From assembly GCA_018613055.1 (NCBI GenBank), contig JAGGQZ010000006.1, forward strand, positions 671 to 64,670: a stretch of DNA of 64,000 bases, in the 5' to 3' direction. A program made the position numbers and the translations under genes. Positions 60,524-64,000 of the stretch are shown here, in pieces (the stretch's first letter is position 1; each line of letters begins with the position of its first letter). The DNA is from Chryseobacterium sp. ISL-80. GTDB taxonomy: Bacteria; Bacillota; Bacilli; Bacillales; Cytobacillaceae. The notes under the pieces are model-generated. The model was not told the DNA's origin and did no database searches. It saw only the letters and a program-made list of their open reading frames with translations.

Positions 60524-60606
60524 GGACGGTCATAGCTGCATTTTCGCAGCCTTAGACTCCTGGCTTTGCGTCCCTGCTTTTCAACAGGTTTGCTATTAGC
60601 ATGAAT
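60524..60606 (-). promoter_or_regulatory. c-di-GMP-I (GEMM) riboswitch
   Basis: On the minus strand the conserved elements occur in order: ATAGCAAACCTG, a loop containing GAAAA, CAGGGACGCAAAGCC, a short GGAGTCTAAGGC junction, a GCTGCGAAAATGCAGC stem-loop and closing TATGACC. This is the GEMM-I aptamer. With the terminator that follows it should set transcription of the surface protein and sortase according to c-di-GMP. Whether the ligand turns it on or off cannot be told from sequence alone. Confidence 0.93.
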
Positions 60607-60814
60607 GATGTTTTTTGTTTATGTAAAATATTCCTCGGCTTCCTTGTCTTACATTTTTAAGAATTACCACAGTTACCCAGCAGGTTAAACATATAGTCCT
60701 ATTAAATTTTTTGGTAAATTTTTCTCCTAATGTATTTATCACCCGTAAAAGGGGTCCTTTTCATTATTTTTTTCTTTTTCCTAATGGTTTTTATAAGATC
60801 ATTGTCCTGATACA
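60607..60814. other. Intergenic, promoter region of the riboswitch
   Basis: AT-rich; no gene seen. The transcript carrying the riboswitch must start here on the minus strand. Confidence 0.4.
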
Positions 60815-60848
60815 AAGACAAAGGACCCAGGGTTAATCCCCCGGGTCC
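60815..60848 (-). terminator. Hairpin after the iron alcohol dehydrogenase gene
   Basis: GGACCC and GGGTCC arms with a GGG/CCC inner stem; T tract interrupted (TTTGTCTTTG). Confidence 0.7.
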
Positions 60849-60856
60849 TCATTCAT

Positions 60857-62020
60857 TTATAACGACATACGATAGATTTCCACTACGTCGTCTTTATTCA
60901 TTTTTGCAAAGTTGCCAAATTCACCGTTTGCCATTGCTTTATCGGCCATCAAATCGAGTTTGCTGTCATCAATGTCATAATCAGCAAGTCTTGATGGTGC
61001 GCCGATGCTGTTCCAGAATTCACGCAGCTTTTCGATTCCTTCCAACCCGGCTTCTTCGTCCGTCCGGCCTTCTGGATTCACGCCGAAGACTCTGACAGCC
61101 ATTTTTTTGAAACGTTCTGGTTTTACCTTAAGGTTATGCTTCATCCAGTTCGGGAACAGAATCGCCAGGCCGCCTCCGTGAGGGATATCGTATACCGCAG
61201 ATACAGCGTGCTCGATATTATGGGTAGCCCAATCACCACGGTAGCCCATATTCAGGATGCCGTTCAAGGCCATCGTTCCAGCATAAAGGATTGTTGCACG
61301 GTATTCATAGTTTTCCAGGTCATCAAGCAGCTTTGGAGCTGTTTCCATCACAGTCAACAGCAGAGATTCACACATGCGGTCCTGGAATTCCGTGTTCTCG
61401 GTCAGATGGAAGTAGTGCTCGAAAACATGGGACATCATGTCGACAATGCCATAAATCGTCTGGTTCTTCGGTACTGAAAAAGTATTCACAGGATCGAGGA
61501 TCGAGAATTTCGGGAATGTTACCGGGCTTCCCCAGCCGTACTTTTCATTCGTTTCCCAGTTTGTAATGACAGAACCGGCATTCATTTCTGAGCCTGTAGC
61601 TGCCAAAGTGAGCACGGTTCCCAACGGAAGAGCTTCAGAAGCAAAAGCTTTCTTGGTAACCAGGTCCCATGCATCGCCATCATATTTTGCTCCGGCAGCG
61701 ATAGCCTTCGTGCAGTCGATGACGCTGCCTCCGCCTACTGCCAGAAGGAATTCGATGCCTTCTTCTTTGCAGATCTTTACACCCTTCTGGACAGTAGAAA
61801 GCCGGGGATTCGGTTCTACACCAGAAAGCTCGGATACTTCGGCTCCCATTTCTTTAAGAGTGTCCATCACAGAATCATAAAGTCCGTTGCGCTTGATGCT
61901 TCCGCCGCCATAAACCAGCAGGACCTTCTTTCCGTATTGCGGAACTTCATTTTTAAGTTCCTCAAGCTGGCCTTTGCCAAATATCAGTTTTGTTGGATTG
62001 TAAAAAGTAAAGTTGTCCAT
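60857..62020 (-). CDS. yugJ: Iron-containing alcohol dehydrogenase (YugJ/BdhA-like)
   Basis: A 387-aa Fe-ADH family enzyme. NAD(P)-binding GGGSIKRNG and AVGGGSVID, and metal-binding residues in [11 protein letters not shown] and [21 protein letters not shown] (key H..H..H). Members reduce aldehydes such as butyraldehyde with NAD(P)H. B. subtilis yugJ lies in the same neighbourhood. GAGGAAGGTG before the ATG. Confidence 0.92.
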   Translation of the reverse strand: MDNFTFYNPTKLIFGKGQLEELKNEVPQYGKKVLLVYGGGSIKRNGLYDSVMDTLKEMGAEVSELSGVEPNPRLSTVQKGVKICKEEGIEFLLAVGGGSVIDCTKAIAAGAKYDGDAWDLVTKKAFASEALPLGTVLTLAATGSEMNAGSVITNWETNEKYGWGSPVTFPKFSILDPVNTFSVPKNQTIYGIVDMMSHVFEHYFHLTENTEFQDRMCESLLLTVMETAPKLLDDLENYEYRATILYAGTMALNGILNMGYRGDWATHNIEHAVSAVYDIPHGGGLAILFPNWMKHNLKVKPERFKKMAVRVFGVNPEGRTDEEAGLEGIEKLREFWNSIGAPSRLADYDIDDSKLDLMADKAMANGEFGNFAKMNKDDVVEIYRMSL

Positions 62021-62220
62021 TTAAATCACCTTCCTCTAGGATATTATGTTCTTTTTCAAAACGCATTGCAAAAAATACACTCCTTAATGTTCTCTAATGT
62101 GCCGCAAAAAGTTACAACTTTTTTTAGAAGGGTAGGAAAGAAATATAGGGCGGATGAATAATTCATATCGTGCTGAAACATTCTATAAAAGAACAAATTT
62201 AATTTAAGGAGGAAACATCC

Positions 62221-62454
62221 ATGAGCGGTATTCAACGTGCAGCACTTGTTCTTACCATAATCGGGGCAATCAACTGGGGCTTAGTCGGATTCTTCCAATT
62301 TGATCTTGTTGCAGCAATCTTTGGCGGCCAGGATTCAGCGTTGTCAAGAATCATCTATGGTTTAGTCGGACTTGCCGGTTTAATTAACATTGGACTTCTT
62401 TTCGCGCCTAGCGAAAGAGAGGAAAGAGCAGCAGAACCGCGCGCTACCCGTTAG
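62221..62454 (+). CDS. yuzA: DUF378 family protein YuzA
   Basis: A 77-aa membrane protein with two TM helices and the DUF378 pattern IGAINWGLVGFFQFDLVAAIFG and RIIYGLVGLAG. Function unknown. AAGGAGGAAACATCC site. It lies next to yugJ as in B. subtilis. Confidence 0.92.
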   Translation: MSGIQRAALVLTIIGAINWGLVGFFQFDLVAAIFGGQDSALSRIIYGLVGLAGLINIGLLFAPSEREERAAEPRATR

Positions 62455-62457
62455 AAA

Positions 62458-62486
62458 CCAAAAACCCGCCAAGAGGCGGGTTTTTT
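62458..62486. terminator. Bidirectional terminator between yuzA and rocD
   Basis: AACCCGCC and GGCGGGTT arms followed by TTTTTT, with A tract on the other side. Confidence 0.92.
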
Positions 62487-62492
62487 ATCGTT

Positions 62493-63686
62493 TTATGATA
62501 AAACTTTCTTGATTCGCTCGATGGCCCAGTCCAGTTCTTCCTGGCTGATGACAAGCGGCGGTGCGAAACGGATGACTGTATCATGCGTTTCTTTGCACAG
62601 CAGGCCTTCTTCTTTCAATTCTTCACAATATTTGCGTGCCGGTTCTGTCAGCTCGACGCCGATGAACAGGCCGCGGCCGCGGATATCCTTGATGATTGGA
62701 TTATCGATTTCTCGAAGCTTGCTGACAAAATATTCTCCAAGCTCCAGGGAACGGTCAGCAAGTTTTTCATCAATCAGCACATCAAGAGAGGCGATGGAAA
62801 CCGCACAAGCCATTGGATTGCCCCCGAAAGTCGATCCGTGTGAGCCAGGGTTGAAAACTCCCAACACAGCATGATCTGCCACCACACAAGAAATCGGGAA
62901 TACCCCGCCGCCAAGTGCTTTTCCGAGAATATACATATCAGGCTCAATGCCTTCCCATTCGCATGCGAACATTTTTCCGGACCTGGCAAGACCAGCCTGG
63001 ATTTCATCAGCAATGAAAAGGACATTGTTTTCTTTACACACATCAAATGCCGCTTTCATGAAGCCTTCAGGAGGGATGACGATGCCTGCCTCGCCCTGGA
63101 TTGGCTCAATCAGGAACGCCGCAGTATTTGGTGTGAAGGCTTCCTTCAGGGCTTCAAGGTCTCCGTAAGGAATCAATTTGATTCCTGGCAGCATCGGCCC
63201 GAAACCGCGCTTGTATTCTTCCTCCGAAGATAACGAAACAGCTGTCATCGTGCGGCCGTGGAAGTTGCCGACACATGCGATGATCTCTGCCTGGTTTTCT
63301 GCTACTCCTTTTACATCATAAGCCCAGCGGCGTGCAGCCTTCACTGCTGTTTCCACTGCCTCAGCTCCTGTGTTCATCGGCAGGGCCATTTCTTTATTCG
63401 TCAGCTTGCAGATCTTTTCATACCATGGGCCAAGCTGGTCATTGTGGAATGCCCTTGAAGTAAGCGTAACACGATCAGCCTGGTCCTTTAGCGCCTGGAT
63501 GATTTTCGGGTGACGGTGCCCCTGGTTGACAGCAGAATAAGCACTAAGCATGTCCATATATTTATTGCCTTCAGGATCCTCAACCCAAACTCCCTCTGCC
63601 TTCGAAATAACAATCGGCAGCGGATGATAGTTATTCGCACCATACTTTTGAGTCTGTTCAATAAGTGAACTCGTTTTTGTCGCCAT
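62493..63686 (-). CDS. rocD: Ornithine aminotransferase
   Basis: A 397-aa PLP enzyme of class III aminotransferases that converts ornithine and 2-oxoglutarate to glutamate semialdehyde and glutamate. Visible are [18 protein letters not shown] at the N-terminus, [12 protein letters not shown], the PLP-binding Asp in [15 protein letters not shown] and Lys in [13 protein letters not shown]. The start at 63686 follows CGGAGGAAG and matches RocD; the frame runs 22 codons further without a site. Confidence 0.95.
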   Translation of the reverse strand: MATKTSSLIEQTQKYGANNYHPLPIVISKAEGVWVEDPEGNKYMDMLSAYSAVNQGHRHPKIIQALKDQADRVTLTSRAFHNDQLGPWYEKICKLTNKEMALPMNTGAEAVETAVKAARRWAYDVKGVAENQAEIIACVGNFHGRTMTAVSLSSEEEYKRGFGPMLPGIKLIPYGDLEALKEAFTPNTAAFLIEPIQGEAGIVIPPEGFMKAAFDVCKENNVLFIADEIQAGLARSGKMFACEWEGIEPDMYILGKALGGGVFPISCVVADHAVLGVFNPGSHGSTFGGNPMACAVSIASLDVLIDEKLADRSLELGEYFVSKLREIDNPIIKDIRGRGLFIGVELTEPARKYCEELKEEGLLCKETHDTVIRFAPPLVISQEELDWAIERIKKVLS

Positions 63687-63810
63687 GAATCTTCCTCCGT
63701 TCCAATGAAAAAATTGGTAGACACTCATATTGTAACCTGTAAGCTCTTTCATTTTAACCCCCTAAAAGAGAATAGGGACGGAAAGATTCCTTGATTTCAC
63801 CAGTAGGTAA

Positions 63811-64000
63811 ATTCAATGATGGATACTTTTCCCCTTTCATTAAGGATTTCTGTCCATCATGGCACCAATCAGCTTTATTGGTGTACTGTTTTTCCAGTTA
63901 TTGGTGGTTCAGAGCACCAATCGGCTTTATATTGGTGCACCGTTTTCCTAGTTATTGGTGTTTCGGCGCACCAATCGACTTTATTGGTGTACTATTTTCC
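63811..64000. repeat. 52-bp array with GCACCAAT/ATTGGTGC inverted repeats, cut by window end
   Basis: GCACCAAT starts units at 63862, 63914 and 63968 (52 and 54 bp apart; the second unit has a two-base insertion). Each has GCACCAAT, a seven-base loop, ATTGGTG, then a further ATTGGTG about 20 bp on. A degenerate earlier unit with ATGATGGA/TCCATCAT arms lies at 63811-63861. The array continues beyond the window. It lies upstream of rocD. Confidence 0.9.

Overview
The window looks like a chromosomal segment of an aerobic, endospore-forming, low-GC Bacillaceae (Bacillus or Mesobacillus type). The reasons are a complete gerA-B-C spore germinant receptor operon, strong GGAGG ribosome binding sites with frequent TTG/GTG starts, S-box and c-di-AMP riboswitches, and a pgi-yugN-yugO-yugJ-yuzA neighbourhood like that of Bacillus subtilis. 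I see no rRNA, tRNA, CRISPR array, prophage or intact transposase gene.

Layout. 0-4.6 kb: a 53-bp repeat array, a CstB-type persulfide dioxygenase-rhodanese, an MFS exporter and two tandem DoxX proteins with Rex/Fnr-like palindromes. 4.6-15.5 kb: DUF445, metNIQ under an S-box, paired chromate transporters, a chemoreceptor with a BMP-family lipoprotein, and ktrBA under a c-di-AMP riboswitch. 15.7-21 kb: an unfamiliar cluster of an ATP-grasp ligase and two paralogous ~610-650 aa proteins with a conserved Cys-His-Asn set. 21-25.9 kb: a GNAT protein, a diacylglycerol-kinase-like protein, a secreted M6 (InhA-like) metalloprotease and a 20-unit 52-bp repeat array. 25.9-29.4 kb: a five-gene persulfide/sulfur-relay operon. 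29.8-35 kb: a cbb3-type oxidase cluster with small accessory proteins, monohaem cytochromes and a d1/YVTN-propeller cytochrome. 35-40.7 kb: a LysR regulator, then a thiol-redox operon (ccdA, two-component system, OsmC, membrane protein, TlpA). 41-45 kb: an atypical 5'-nucleotidase-family enzyme, a MITE-like element and a second persulfide operon. 45-49 kb: a propeller lipoprotein, a TVP38 protein, and a PlcR-like regulator followed by a secreted precursor with nine copies of an ADLPSQH-type heptapeptide. 49-53.6 kb: ger operon and DedA. 54-64 kb: yugO, yugN, pgi, then a class-D-type sortase and its LPXTG substrate behind a c-di-GMP-I riboswitch, an iron alcohol dehydrogenase, yuzA and rocD.

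How it fits together. Three persulfide loci (338, 25.9-29.3 kb, 42.8-45 kb) and the ccdA operon share a TATACC-N6-GGTATA-like operator, perfect or nearly so at three sites and weak at the fourth, which suggests one CstR/CsoR-type regulon. The ccdA/TlpA genes may also serve the many c-type cytochromes beside them. Second messengers control at least two loci: c-di-AMP for K+ uptake and c-di-GMP for surface adhesion.

The strongest candidates for undescribed biology are: (1) the PlcR/PapR-like quorum-sensing pair with a nine-copy pheromone polyprotein; (2) the ATP-grasp plus papain-like paralogue cluster; (3) several sequence-unrelated intergenic arrays that share a 52-53 bp period (about five DNA helical turns) and internal inverted repeats, with one further 34-bp array apparently grown out of the 3' end of a coding sequence.
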